Of a DNA stretch of 61,188 bases, positions 17,729-27,174 are shown piece by piece. The translations under genes and the position numbers were made by a program. The stretch covers positions 1 through 61,188 of the forward strand of contig JABSRG010000013.1 of assembly GCA_013215165.1 (NCBI GenBank), read 5' to 3'. The notes beneath the pieces are model-generated. The model was not told the origin of the DNA and ran no database searches. It saw only the letters and a program-made list of their open reading frames with translations. Origin of the DNA: Opitutales bacterium (GTDB taxonomy: Bacteria > Verrucomicrobiota > Verrucomicrobiia > Opitutales > JABSRG01). How positions within the stretch are numbered: position 1 is the stretch's first letter; each line of letters opens with the position of its first letter.

Positions 17729-18814
17729 ATGGAAGATACTCCCTTTGATCCGATCGAAGATGCCATCCGCGATATTGCTGCGGGTAAGATGGTTATCGTC
17801 ACCGACGATGAGGATCGCGAAAATGAAGGCGACCTGATCATGGCGGCCTCGAAAGTGACTCCTGAGGCCATAAATACAATGATCCGCTACTGCAGTGGTA
17901 TTATTTGTGTGCCCATGCTGACCCCTCAGCTGAAACGCCTCGGGATTCAACGGATGGTCGCTGAGAACCGAGAGGTGCATCGGACTGATTTCACCGTATC
18001 TGTCGACGCGGCTGAGGGGATTACCACAGGCATCAGCGCCTTTGATCGCGCCGAAACGATCCGGTTGCTTGCTGATCCTAAATCAACGCCCGACCAACTT
18101 GTTCAGCCGGGGCACGTTTTTCCGCTGAGGGCTCAGGCTGGCGGGGTCCTTCAACGTGCAGGACATACGGAAGCATCGGTTGATTTAGCGCAATTAGCCG
18201 GCTTGCATCCAAGCGGGGTGTTGTGCGAACTAATGAACGATGATGGCACGGTGGCACGTTTGCCGCGGTTGATCGAATACAAAAAGCAGTTTGGCCTAAA
18301 ACTCGTTTCGATTGCAGACTTGATCGAGTATCGTCGTCGTCGCGAGCAGTTGGTTTCATTGGTCGCACGCCAAGATATAGAGTCGGAGTGGGGGAATTTT
18401 ACTTTGCATGTATTCAAGAGTGCCCTGGATGAGCGCTATCATTACGCCCTCAGTCAGGGAGTGCTCGGTGAGGAGCCCACCCTCGTTCGGGTTCAGCGCC
18501 AAAATTTGCTGAGCGATGTTTTCGGCGTTCATGGTAACGGCGCTGCAAGCTTTCGCGATGGTATGCAGCATGTGGCCAATGCAGGTGGGGGTGTCGTGGT
18601 TTACATTGCGCATTCGCAGGGAGGACTCCGAGTCGAAGAAGGAGAGATCAGTATTAAAGCTGGGGCTATGGATCTCCGTGAGTATGGTCTGGGTGCCCAA
18701 ATATTGTCTTTCCTTGGCCTTAAGAAAATCCGTCTGCTGACAGCCACGCCACGCAATGTGGTCGCGCTGGAAGGCTATAATCTAGAAATCGTTGAACACG
18801 TATCTTTCTCATGA
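17729..18814 (+). CDS. ribB: DHBP synthase with degenerate GTP cyclohydrolase II domain (RibBX-like)
   Basis: The N-terminal domain (about 1-205) is 3,4-dihydroxy-2-butanone 4-phosphate synthase, with DDEDRENEGDLIMAA at 26-40 and the HTEASVDLAQLAG segment at 146-158, all intact. The C-terminal domain (about 216-361) looks like GTP cyclohydrolase II but lacks the three zinc cysteines: 262-274 reads SDVFGVHGNGAAS. It also has a deletion of roughly 25 residues around 300, where the GQEGRG motif is reduced to SQGG. This matches the RibBX type, so only the DHBP reaction should work. ATG 17729 is chosen (361 residues); 17717 is possible. It overlaps ribH by four bases. Confidence 0.92.
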   Translation: MEDTPFDPIEDAIRDIAAGKMVIVTDDEDRENEGDLIMAASKVTPEAINTMIRYCSGIICVPMLTPQLKRLGIQRMVAENREVHRTDFTVSVDAAEGITTGISAFDRAETIRLLADPKSTPDQLVQPGHVFPLRAQAGGVLQRAGHTEASVDLAQLAGLHPSGVLCELMNDDGTVARLPRLIEYKKQFGLKLVSIADLIEYRRRREQLVSLVARQDIESEWGNFTLHVFKSALDERYHYALSQGVLGEEPTLVRVQRQNLLSDVFGVHGNGAASFRDGMQHVANAGGGVVVYIAHSQGGLRVEEGEISIKAGAMDLREYGLGAQILSFLGLKKIRLLTATPRNVVALEGYNLEIVEHVSFS

Positions 18815-19281
18815 GCGAAGCAACTCATTCTGACTTGGGAATTCGGGCCACGGGTATGAATTTTGGCATTGTGGCCGCCCGATTTAACGAAACTTATGTC
18901 GATGCGTTGGTTGATCGTTGCCGCGTTTATATTGAAGAGGCCGGTGGCACTGTAACTGTAGATCGCGTGCCTGGATCTGGAGAATTACCCTTCGCCGCAT
19001 CGGCTTTTGCCCGCGGTGAATTTGATGCTCTCATCGCCCTGGGTCTGGTTTTGAAGGGAGAGACCGATCACCATAATCATTTGGCTCACGCCACCGGAGC
19101 AGCGCTACAGCAAGTAGCGATCGATTCTGGAATTCCCGTGATCAACGGGATAATTGTCGTTAACAACGAGGAGGAAGCCGACGCACGCACACTCGGTTCT
19201 ATCAATCGTGGGCTTGAGTTTGGTAGGGCAGCTGTTGAAATGGCACATTTTCGTAAGACATGGATGAAGAACCACCAGTAA
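18811..19281 (+). CDS. ribH: 6,7-dimethyl-8-ribityllumazine synthase
   Basis: RibH condenses DHBP with the pyrimidine intermediate to give lumazine, the penultimate step to riboflavin. The 156-residue protein has the substrate-binding VPGSGELPFAA and the catalytic-site segment KGETDHHNHLAHATG, in the usual positions. It starts inside the ribB stop (ATGA) and overlaps nusB by 22 bases, giving the common ribH-nusB order. Length is normal. Confidence 0.94.
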   Translation: MSEATHSDLGIRATGMNFGIVAARFNETYVDALVDRCRVYIEEAGGTVTVDRVPGSGELPFAASAFARGEFDALIALGLVLKGETDHHNHLAHATGAALQQVAIDSGIPVINGIIVVNNEEEADARTLGSINRGLEFGRAAVEMAHFRKTWMKNHQ

Positions 19282-19727
19282 AAAAGCCGCCTCAGCGACG
19301 AGCCAATCGCATCGCAGCGGTTCAGTTTCTCTACAGCTGGGAGCTCAATCGTCCAGAAATACTCTCTGATGGACTACGCTTATTTTTTGAGAATCTAGAT
19401 GAGAGTCGCCCCTATTATCTATTTGCCGAAGAATTGGTCCATGGTGCTCTGGATCATCTTGATTCGATCGATGAGATTATCAAAGAGCGCACGGCCAATT
19501 GGGACTTTAACCGTATCGCTAAAGTGGATCTATCTATCCTACGGTTGGCAATTTTTGAGCTGAATCATCGACTCGACATCCCACCGATTGTCTCGATCAA
19601 TGAAGCCATTGAGCTATCTAAGATCCTTTCGAACACAGACTCAAAACGCTTTATTAACGGTATCCTGGACCAGTTGAAGGCGAAGTTGAACCGTCCGCTG
19701 AGGACTGCGGTTCAAGATGATTTCTAG
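19260..19727 (+). CDS. nusB: Transcription antitermination factor NusB
   Basis: NusB binds rRNA boxA with S10 and prevents premature termination of rRNA transcription. The 155-residue all-helical protein shows the RRANRIAAVQFLYSWE start and VSINEAIELSKILSNTDSKRFINGIL near the C-terminus, both hallmarks of the family. It starts within ribH, so the two are probably cotranscribed. Nothing unusual is seen. Confidence 0.94.
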   Translation: MDEEPPVKKPPQRRANRIAAVQFLYSWELNRPEILSDGLRLFFENLDESRPYYLFAEELVHGALDHLDSIDEIIKERTANWDFNRIAKVDLSILRLAIFELNHRLDIPPIVSINEAIELSKILSNTDSKRFINGILDQLKAKLNRPLRTAVQDDF

Positions 19728-19799
19728 ATCAGAGACTGGATAGGAATTTATCATCGGAAATCGGCATAGATAGCTTTTCTCAGGCATACGATCGCTCAA

Positions 19800-20729
19800 A
19801 TGGCCTTTCTTGAAAAATTTCGCGCGGGATTTCGCAAGCATACACCGACATTCCACAAAGCAGCGGTCAGCCTATTCGGCGGACGGCGGTTGACGGAGGA
19901 CGATTTGGAGATGTTGGAGGAGGCGTTGTATGGCGCCGATTTTGGGGTGGAGACAACTGAAGAAATCTTGGAAGAGATACAGTCCGCGTATAAGAAGAAT
20001 AAAGAACTGAAAGGGCAGGAGGCTCTGGAAATTGGTCGGAGTGTGCTTGTCGAAGCGCTGTCGGGTGCAGCGGGTCGTTTTGAAGCCAAGGCGAATGTCG
20101 ATGGCCCGCGTGTTGTGTGCTTGGTCGGCATCAATGGTTCGGGAAAGACGACCACCACGGCCAAACTGGCTCAACACTATACTGAGGCCGGTGCTAAGGT
20201 GATCCTCGGCGCATGCGATACATTCCGCGCTGCGGCTAACGAGCAGTTGCAGGCATGGAGTGATCGGCTAGATATCGAAATGGTGTCGAGCCATCATGGA
20301 GCAGATGCCGCGGCAGTGGCGTTTGATGCCCTGGCAGCCGCAAAGAAGCGTGAAGCTGATGTGCTTTTACTCGATACGGCTGGGCGTCTCCATACCAAGA
20401 GCAACTTAATGGACGAGCTCAAGAAATTGAAGCGTGTGCTTCAGAAGCAAGATGCGGCCTTACCGCATGAGAGTTGGCTCGTTGTCGACGGCTCCATTGG
20501 ATCGAACTCCATTGAGCAGGCCCGTGTCTTTCACCAGGAATTTGGCCTGACGGGATTGATTATTACCAAGCTCGACGGCACCAGTCGTGGCGGAGCGATC
20601 GTCGGGATCTATCGCGAGCTGCAGCTCCCTATTTTCTATGTCGGGTTGGGAGAGAAGCCTGAGGACCTGATGGTGTTTGAGCCGGAAGCCTATAGCGAAG
20701 CGATCTTCGATGCTTCCCTTGTGGAATAA
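19800..20729 (+). CDS. ftsY: Signal recognition particle receptor FtsY
   Basis: FtsY is the membrane-associated SRP receptor GTPase that brings ribosomes translating membrane proteins to SecYEG. The 309-residue protein has a short helical N domain and the G domain with P-loop GINGSGKTTTTAK (111-122). It also has DTFRAAANEQL, DTAGRLH and TKLDGTSRGG. It lacks the long acidic A domain of E. coli FtsY. The motif usually read as DATTGQNA is DGSIGSNS here (230-237), a clear departure in a normally conserved loop. It begins 72 bases after nusB. Confidence 0.95.
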   Translation: MAFLEKFRAGFRKHTPTFHKAAVSLFGGRRLTEDDLEMLEEALYGADFGVETTEEILEEIQSAYKKNKELKGQEALEIGRSVLVEALSGAAGRFEAKANVDGPRVVCLVGINGSGKTTTTAKLAQHYTEAGAKVILGACDTFRAAANEQLQAWSDRLDIEMVSSHHGADAAAVAFDALAAAKKREADVLLLDTAGRLHTKSNLMDELKKLKRVLQKQDAALPHESWLVVDGSIGSNSIEQARVFHQEFGLTGLIITKLDGTSRGGAIVGIYRELQLPIFYVGLGEKPEDLMVFEPEAYSEAIFDASLVE

Positions 20730-20762
20730 TCTCGGCTAGGCATTTGCGTGGTGAAGTCAGTT

Positions 20763-21863
20763 ATGAATGCTCCAACTGTATTTGACGTGCCCCTGGGTAA
20801 GCGAAGTTATCCCATCATCATTGGCGATGATCTAACGGGCCAGATACGCCAACAGGTTGATACTCTCGTGTCTGAGAATGTGCCAGTCGCCTTGATAGCA
20901 GATGATCAGCTCGCCGAGCTTCAGGCGCCCTTCATGAAGGCAGCTTTTGGAGATATTCCGGTCCTGACTCTACCAGCAGGGGAGACTACGAAAGACCTCG
21001 TCTATCTAGAGCGTATTTTTACTTTCTTAGCCGAGATGAAGATGGATCGCTCAGGTTGGGTGATCGCATTAGGCGGTGGCGTGATTGGGGACCTCGTTGG
21101 TTTCGCTGCGGCGACTTACTTGCGCGGCGTGAAATTTATCCAGATACCGACGACCTTGTTGGCTATGACCGACAGTAGTGTCGGAGGCAAAACGGGGATA
21201 AATATTCCACAAGGGAAAAATTTGGTGGGCGCGTTTTATCAGCCCCAAGCTGTGTATGTTTCCCTTGACTTACTCAAATCGCTGCCCGGTCGCGAATTTG
21301 CCGCAGGCATGGCTGAGGTTATAAAATACGGCATGTTGGGTGACTTGTCTCTTTTTGAGCGTTTGGAGTCATTGGGTCGACTTACTCCCGATCATCCTGA
21401 ATTGGGGATTGTCGTCGAAATCTGCTGCCGGAATAAGGCCGCCGTCGTCGAGGCAGATGAGCGCGAGACTGGATCTTCAGGTGGGCGCGCCTTGCTCAAT
21501 TTAGGCCACACATTTGGCCACGCCATTGAGAAGGTCGCAGGTTACGGAGTCTATCTGCATGGCGAGGCCGTTGCCATCGGGCTGATTTTAGCAACGCGCC
21601 TTTCGATCAGGCTGGGGTTGATTCCTGAGAAAATTGAAGATCGGGTGGCTGGGCTGATCGAAGTCAACCAATTGCCGACCTCTCTTGAAGAGCCACTTTC
21701 TCTGGAAAGTCTCAAACATGCTATGTTGAGCGACAAGAAGGTGATGCGCGGCAAGCTCAAGTTCATCGTGATGGAAGCACTGGGGCGTGTGGTGACGCGC
21801 TCGGATGTCGACGAAGCCGTGGTTGATGATGTTCTGAGGACGGCGACGGATCTTATTGATTAG
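20763..21863 (+). CDS. aroB: 3-dehydroquinate synthase
   Basis: AroB converts DAHP to 3-dehydroquinate, the first ring of the shikimate pathway. The 366-residue protein has the NAD-binding ALGGGVIGDLVGFAAATYLRG and DSSVGGKTGIN segments. The zinc-binding histidines lie in LNLGHTFGHAIE and YLHGEAVAIG. ATG 20763 is preferred over the upstream GTG codons at 20748/20751. It follows ftsY by 33 bases and is followed by an unknown gene after 14 bases, so it may share a transcript with both. Confidence 0.95.
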   Translation: MNAPTVFDVPLGKRSYPIIIGDDLTGQIRQQVDTLVSENVPVALIADDQLAELQAPFMKAAFGDIPVLTLPAGETTKDLVYLERIFTFLAEMKMDRSGWVIALGGGVIGDLVGFAAATYLRGVKFIQIPTTLLAMTDSSVGGKTGINIPQGKNLVGAFYQPQAVYVSLDLLKSLPGREFAAGMAEVIKYGMLGDLSLFERLESLGRLTPDHPELGIVVEICCRNKAAVVEADERETGSSGGRALLNLGHTFGHAIEKVAGYGVYLHGEAVAIGLILATRLSIRLGLIPEKIEDRVAGLIEVNQLPTSLEEPLSLESLKHAMLSDKKVMRGKLKFIVMEALGRVVTRSDVDEAVVDDVLRTATDLID

Positions 21864-21877
21864 TAACATCCCTATTT

Positions 21878-22450
21878 ATGCGTTCGCCGGCTGAATGGAT
21901 CATCGCAAGTTACTTTGAGTCCTTGGGCTTCTTTGTGCGTTCAGAGGAAACGCTGAGCGCCAGTCCTGTTGGTAGATTGCGATTCATTCGCGTTGTTCGC
22001 GAAGGTGGACGTCAAGAAGCGCTCTCGGAGTTGAGCTTTCAATTCTTCTCAGCGGATATTGCCCGCATCCATCGTGTAAGCTTGCTCATACTTCCTTGGG
22101 AAGAGCAGGTTTGGGACTCTAGTCTGATCAAGAATAGCAGAAAACTGAGCTCGGTGATCAAGCGTCAGATGAAAGGGATGACCGCGGAGTCTATCGAGAA
22201 TGCACCCGATCCCGATGTCTTGCTTCCGGTGCCCGCATGGCCCACAGGCGACAAAGATCGAGCCAGCCTTGAGGACGAGCTAAAGTCCTTTGGACTTTTG
22301 GGTGTTGTGACCTTTCGAAGTATGCTCAGCAAACTTGTTGAAACCCAGGAAAGCGCCTTTCCGGGCGGGAATAGTCTGTTACTAACTCTACGGATGCTAC
22401 GCGCCTTCGGACTGCTCAACGGCCCACAGAGAGATTTTTGGGAGTTGTGA
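21878..22450 (+). CDS. Unknown soluble protein
   Basis: This is a 190-residue protein with no signal peptide or membrane segment. I do not recognise the family. It has a small N-terminal alpha/beta part (residues 1-75) with several basic residues, then a linker rich in acidic and proline residues around 105-125, and a helical C-terminus. It starts 14 bases after aroB and is the last gene of the plus-strand run. It has no visible catalytic motif. Confidence 0.6.
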   Translation: MRSPAEWIIASYFESLGFFVRSEETLSASPVGRLRFIRVVREGGRQEALSELSFQFFSADIARIHRVSLLILPWEEQVWDSSLIKNSRKLSSVIKRQMKGMTAESIENAPDPDVLLPVPAWPTGDKDRASLEDELKSFGLLGVVTFRSMLSKLVETQESAFPGGNSLLLTLRMLRAFGLLNGPQRDFWEL

Positions 22451-22592
22451 AGGATAGGGGGTTGAGGTTAATGTGGGCAAGGGCATAGCGAAGCATGGCC
22501 CTGCAAATGGTCGTAGTTCTGTGGGTGGTGGGTTGTGTCGCAGGCTGTTTATTCTAATCGCAAAGAAAGTTGGAGGGCGGCGCTTCAGAAAC

Positions 22593-22627
22593 AAAAAAGC
22601 GGCCCCCGCTTTTCGCAGGAGCCGCCT
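22593..22627 (-). terminator. Rho-independent terminator of amtB-glnK
   Basis: On the minus strand an 11-bp stem (GCGGCTCCTGC with GCGGGGGCCGC, two G-U pairs) encloses a GAAAA loop and is followed by a run of six T. It lies about 42 bases past the glnK stop. Confidence 0.85.
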
Positions 22628-22668
22628 TGGTTGTGCAGTAAGTATTATGTAACAGTCTGTCGAGCGGA

Positions 22669-23049
<381 letters not shown>

Positions 23050-24534
23050 TTAGTGAGTGCGTGGTGAGAAGTCTGGATATGCTTCCTGACCGTGCTCGCC
23101 AATGTCGAGGCCACCCACTTCTTCTTCCTCTGATACGCGGACACCGATGGTGACTTTGAGGATCAGGAAGACGATGAAAGAGAGAGCAAAAGCGGCGATG
23201 CCGACGACAAATACTCCAAGGAGTTGGTCGAAGAAACCGAACTGCTTTTCGCTGCCTTCTGGCACATACTCGAAGATTGCTGCGGATAGGATGCCCCAAA
23301 CGCCACACACGCCGTGAACGGAGATAGCTCCGACCGGATCGTCGATCTTAACCTTGTCAAAGAAGAGAATAGATACAACGACGATGAGACCAGCGATGAA
23401 ACCAAGGATCATCGCACCCATTGCTGTGACGATGTCGGCACAAGCGGTGATACCAACGAGTCCTGCGAGGAAGCCGTTGAGTGCCATTGAAAGATCAGGT
23501 TTCTTCAGGACGATCCATGAGAGAAGGATTGAGCCCAAAGCTCCCGCCATCGCGGCGAGTGCTGTGGTTGTAATTACAAGACCAAGAGGTCCTGGGTCTG
23601 CTGAGAGTACTGATCCACCATTGAATCCGAACCAACCCAGGATGAGAAGGAATACACCAATAGTTGCGAGAGGCATGCTGTGGCCAGGAATTGGCCTAAT
23701 TTTGCCATTCTCTTGGTATTTGCCCTTGCGAGGTCCAAGCAGCATAACGCATGCGAGAGCTGCAAAACCGCCGAAGGCATGAACAACGGCTGATCCCGCG
23801 AAGTCTTTGAATCCATTACCATCGTTGAGGCCGCCGAGCCAGCCGCCACCCCAGTGCCATGCACCAATGATGGGATAGAATACACCTACCAAAATGGTGG
23901 CGAAAATCATGAAAGTGCCGAGTTTGATACGCTCAGCAACGGCTCCAGAAACAATCGTAGCGGCTGTGGCAGCAAACATGCCTTGGAAGATGAAATCGCC
24001 ATAACCAGTCATTGCGAGTCCTACACCTCCGTAGCCGAATGTGCCTCCTCCGTCTGCATTAAGATCACCGATCGGTCCTCCCCATGAGAGCCATCCTTCG
24101 ATAATCCAGCTTCCTGGGTAATGCGTGTTGAAGCCCACAAATGCGTATGAGATGAGGCCAATTGCGATGATGAAGCAATTTTTGAACAGGATATTAACGG
24201 TGTTCTTCTGCTGAGTCAGACCGGCTTCGAGTGTGGCGAATCCGAGGTGCATGACAAATACCAGAGCTGCCGCTATGATAGTCCAAAGCATACTCGTAGT
24301 GAAGAAGTCGAATGCATAGGCGTATTCACCCTGAGCTTCGAGTAACCCGAGATAATCTCCAGCAGGGCCATCTTCAACGCCAGCGGCTTCTTCAGCAGCT
24401 ATTGCAGCCATGGCCGGTGCAAGGGCTTCTTCCTGAGCACTGGCAGGTGCCGCGAAAGAAGACAGCATAGCGAAGGCGAGAGAGCCTAATGCCAGCTTGG
24501 ATTTAAGTAATCTTAAGATTTCTGTGTATTTCAT
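23050..24534 (-). CDS. amtB: Ammonium transporter
   Basis: AmtB is a trimeric membrane channel for ammonium/ammonia. The 494-residue protein has a signal peptide (cleavage near APASAQ) and then an Ala/Glu-rich extension of about 45 residues before the first channel helix. The 11 helices follow, with the pore histidines in VVHAFGG and SVHGVCGVWG, and the GAWHWGGGW signature. The N-terminal extension makes it longer than the typical 400-430 residues. It is cotranscribed with glnK. The 233 bases upstream hold no gene and no convincing sigma-54 site. Confidence 0.95.
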   Translation of the reverse strand: MKYTEILRLLKSKLALGSLAFAMLSSFAAPASAQEEALAPAMAAIAAEEAAGVEDGPAGDYLGLLEAQGEYAYAFDFFTTSMLWTIIAAALVFVMHLGFATLEAGLTQQKNTVNILFKNCFIIAIGLISYAFVGFNTHYPGSWIIEGWLSWGGPIGDLNADGGGTFGYGGVGLAMTGYGDFIFQGMFAATAATIVSGAVAERIKLGTFMIFATILVGVFYPIIGAWHWGGGWLGGLNDGNGFKDFAGSAVVHAFGGFAALACVMLLGPRKGKYQENGKIRPIPGHSMPLATIGVFLLILGWFGFNGGSVLSADPGPLGLVITTTALAAMAGALGSILLSWIVLKKPDLSMALNGFLAGLVGITACADIVTAMGAMILGFIAGLIVVVSILFFDKVKIDDPVGAISVHGVCGVWGILSAAIFEYVPEGSEKQFGFFDQLLGVFVVGIAAFALSFIVFLILKVTIGVRVSEEEEVGGLDIGEHGQEAYPDFSPRTH

Positions 24535-24767
24535 TGTAGAGGTTTGTTGTTTGCTAAGCGCCCAAAATGGTTTTCAGACACTAAACTCGACGGAGGCGAA
24601 ACTCCTTCACGACCAATCAGCAGCGCTTATGCCAAGATCACGATCCTTTGATTCTCGCGCGCGAACTAGGGGTGCCACTTCGTTTGTTGGCCCAGTTTCT
24701 ATGCTAACTCGTCAATTTTAGCTAATTGTTACTTTGTAGTGTAACTGCTGTTAACTATTGGTCACAT

Positions 24768-26363
24768 TTACAGTTCAAGCAGCCCTTGGCGTGGATCGTT
24801 TCGTGGAGTCCCACGAGAAAATTCAGCAGCATCTTGGCCCTGAATGCGACGTTGGGGTGAGCCTGATCTAGATCCGTGGCGCTCATACACTGCTCGATTG
24901 GCTTCACGCGTTTCGGGTCGTTTACGAATCTCGGCAAATTGTTGCCTGGCATACCTGACCGCGAGCTTGTGGTCGACGATGGGGTTAGGGTAGTGAATGC
25001 CAGGTTTGAAGCCGATGGATTGAGCTTCGATCGGACTCAATTTCCAAGGTTCATGTATAAAAGGTTGGGGGACAGCCTTGAGTTCGGGGACGTGCTTCCG
25101 AATGAAGGCGCCCTCGGGGTCCTGTTCTTGGCCCTGTTTGATAGGATTATACATGCGCAATGTATTAATCCCAGTGGTGCCGCTTTGCATCTGTATTTGA
25201 GGGTAGTGGATCCCAGGTTCGTAGTCGATGAACTGCCGAGCAAGGAAGTGCGCGAATTGTCTCCAGTCGATCCAGAGATCATAAGCTGCAAAACTAACCA
25301 GCATGGCGCGCATGCGAAAGTTGATCCAGCCTTGTAGGCGCAAGAAACGCATGCAGGCATCAACGAACGGATATCCGGTCTGACCTGTTTGCCAGGCTAG
25401 GAGTCGATCTGGATCTGACGTTTGCGGACGTATCGAGTCATAAGCCGGGTTAAAGCTCCTAAACTCGATCTCTGGCTCGGACTCCAGTTTCTGGATAAAA
25501 TGGCAACGCCAATGACAGCGGCTTAGGAAAGAACGGAGGTCGGACTTCTTCGTCTGCTTAACCGGTTGATTTTTCCTGCTGCGGGTCGCTTTGACGACTT
25601 GACGCATGGATAGGCAGCCCCACGCCAAATAAGGCGACAAACGTGAACAAGACTGTGCGGCTGTAAGCGGAGAAGATATACCGCGGCTGTAGCCGATATG
25701 GCGCTGGTTGAGAAAGCTCTCAAGCGTTGAGTCGGCCTCTGCAATGCCTCCGGATTGTGTGGGCTCTCGAACTTGAGCGTCAGGACATACTTTCAAAAGC
25801 TGTTCTGGGTGAAATGTCTTCAGGCTGAGTTGATTTTCCGAGGGCGGAGGAGCTAAGGCTGTGTCAGCAACTAGAACGGTCTCTCCCATGCGCTTCTCCC
25901 ATGTTTTGGCCCAGCCATTGCGATCTCTTAGTCGGCGTTGGACCCCGTTGCAGGGGAACTCTTCCCAGGTGACATTGCTATGGCTATCGACCCATGATTT
26001 TAGCGCCTTATCCCTGGCGTAGGTTAGGGCATTGCCCGTTTCCATGTGCGATAGAATACGTAGGTGCGCGCATTGCTTCCTGAGGTGTTCGAAGATTTCT
26101 ACACAGTTTCCCTGTGTGATCACGAGGTGCTGATTTCTATCCGTCAGCTCGGTGTTTAGGGAACGGAGGCATTGGGCTACGAATCGAGCATGCAATGGGT
26201 CAAAATCTTCGGCACCGTAGATCTCTGGTTCTATGATAAATAAGAAGAGTAGTCTTTTGCGGTGTCCGGGATTTTCCCGGCTCGCCCGTTGCAATGGGGC
26301 GTGGTCGTGGACGCGTAGGTCTCTTTTGTACCAAACTAGATCCAATTCGATGGGGGAGCTCAC
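24768..26363 (-). CDS. Photolyase/cryptochrome family protein
   Basis: The N-terminal photolyase domain begins LDLVWYKRDLRVHDHAPL, and the FAD-binding C-terminal domain includes WQTGQTGYPFVDACMRFLRLQGWINFRMRAML and YEPGIHYPQIQMQSGTTGIN, so family membership is firm. The 531-residue length is at the long end. The FAD-domain segment LSRCHWRCHFIQKLESEPE differs from the LxWREFF of E. coli PhrB and fits a separate bacterial subgroup. Whether it repairs CPD or 6-4 lesions or acts as a photoreceptor cannot be told by eye. The last 50 residues are basic and low in complexity. It is a single gene, 233 bases from amtB. Confidence 0.9.
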   Translation of the reverse strand: MSSPIELDLVWYKRDLRVHDHAPLQRASRENPGHRKRLLFLFIIEPEIYGAEDFDPLHARFVAQCLRSLNTELTDRNQHLVITQGNCVEIFEHLRKQCAHLRILSHMETGNALTYARDKALKSWVDSHSNVTWEEFPCNGVQRRLRDRNGWAKTWEKRMGETVLVADTALAPPPSENQLSLKTFHPEQLLKVCPDAQVREPTQSGGIAEADSTLESFLNQRHIGYSRGISSPLTAAQSCSRLSPYLAWGCLSMRQVVKATRSRKNQPVKQTKKSDLRSFLSRCHWRCHFIQKLESEPEIEFRSFNPAYDSIRPQTSDPDRLLAWQTGQTGYPFVDACMRFLRLQGWINFRMRAMLVSFAAYDLWIDWRQFAHFLARQFIDYEPGIHYPQIQMQSGTTGINTLRMYNPIKQGQEQDPEGAFIRKHVPELKAVPQPFIHEPWKLSPIEAQSIGFKPGIHYPNPIVDHKLAVRYARQQFAEIRKRPETREANRAVYERHGSRSGSPQRRIQGQDAAEFSRGTPRNDPRQGLLEL

Positions 26364-26547
26364 GCTTTAGCTTACTGAGCGTTCTGGATTCTCAACTCTG
26401 AGGCGGATTTGATGAATGGCGGAGGTCTCCCTTTTACTCGAGAGTTTCGGTCCAGCAGAAGGCGCCCGTTTAGCAATTAGTTCACGTTAAGAAATTCCTG
26501 GATTCGACGATTAATTTTTTCCCGAAAACGCTGGGAATTTATTTAGT

Positions 26548-27024
26548 ATGAGCGAGGATTTCTTCAGAGCCCTTAAGGATACGAAGGCGCCTTTTCCAAG
26601 TGCTGAAGAACGCTTGTTTGATGATGAGGGCATGGCTCACCATGGAACTGTCGTTGATGATCTTAAGATGCGGATTTTGGTCATCGGGACAGATAGCCTA
26701 GCGCGCTCAGTTATCATCGGGACATTAAAAGGTATGGGCCCGTTGGCCGAGGTTCAATCAGTGGGCTCGCTCTTATTCGCACGCGAGATATTTTTGCGTT
26801 CGCCGTATCCCTATCGTGTGATCGTGATGATGCGGCCATCCGATGAAGCTTACATGAGTGAGGTTATAGATCTTGAGGAAACAACCCGCCTAAAGATGGG
26901 AGCGCGTTGGATTGGTTATTGGTCAAATAGTCTTCCGCAAGAGGCTGACCTTCCGGAATGGCAGGGGCACGTCGTAGGTTCTTTACCCTTGGGGCTCCTC
27001 AAGCGGGTCCTTGAGGTTGCTTAG
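26548..27024 (+). CDS. Possible pseudo-receiver protein, unknown function
   Basis: This 158-residue soluble protein has a charged N-terminal 40 residues and then an alternating alpha/beta pattern that starts MRILVIGTDSLARSVIIGTL. It has YRVIVMMRPSD as a second core strand. This spacing recalls a response-regulator receiver domain, but the phosphoacceptor Asp is missing from the second strand, so the likeness is to a pseudo-receiver at best. It lies 150 bases upstream of the FAD oxidoreductase in the same direction and may or may not be linked to it. Confidence 0.5.
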   Translation: MSEDFFRALKDTKAPFPSAEERLFDDEGMAHHGTVVDDLKMRILVIGTDSLARSVIIGTLKGMGPLAEVQSVGSLLFAREIFLRSPYPYRVIVMMRPSDEAYMSEVIDLEETTRLKMGARWIGYWSNSLPQEADLPEWQGHVVGSLPLGLLKRVLEVA

Positions 27025-27174
27025 GAGGATATGTTACCCCAGAGGGGGATAGGGGTCATGAAAATGAACAATAACTCGAAAGCATCCCCATCCTCTCAAT
27101 CATATCCAGCGAAGACGGCTTTCACAGAAAGAAGTTGAAAAGGTCAGGCCTCCATTCACGGTGGTGGGTTTAAT

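Noticed and set aside
24664-24680. Sigma-54-like sequence upstream of amtB on the minus strand (TGGCAC followed by TTC-GC)
   Set aside because: The spacing to the second element is one base off and the TTGC core is broken, so it does not meet the GG-N10-GC requirement.
27058-27138. Possible 25-residue peptide between the receiver-like gene and the CrtI-like gene
   Set aside because: There is no family support and no ribosome-binding signal; too short to claim.
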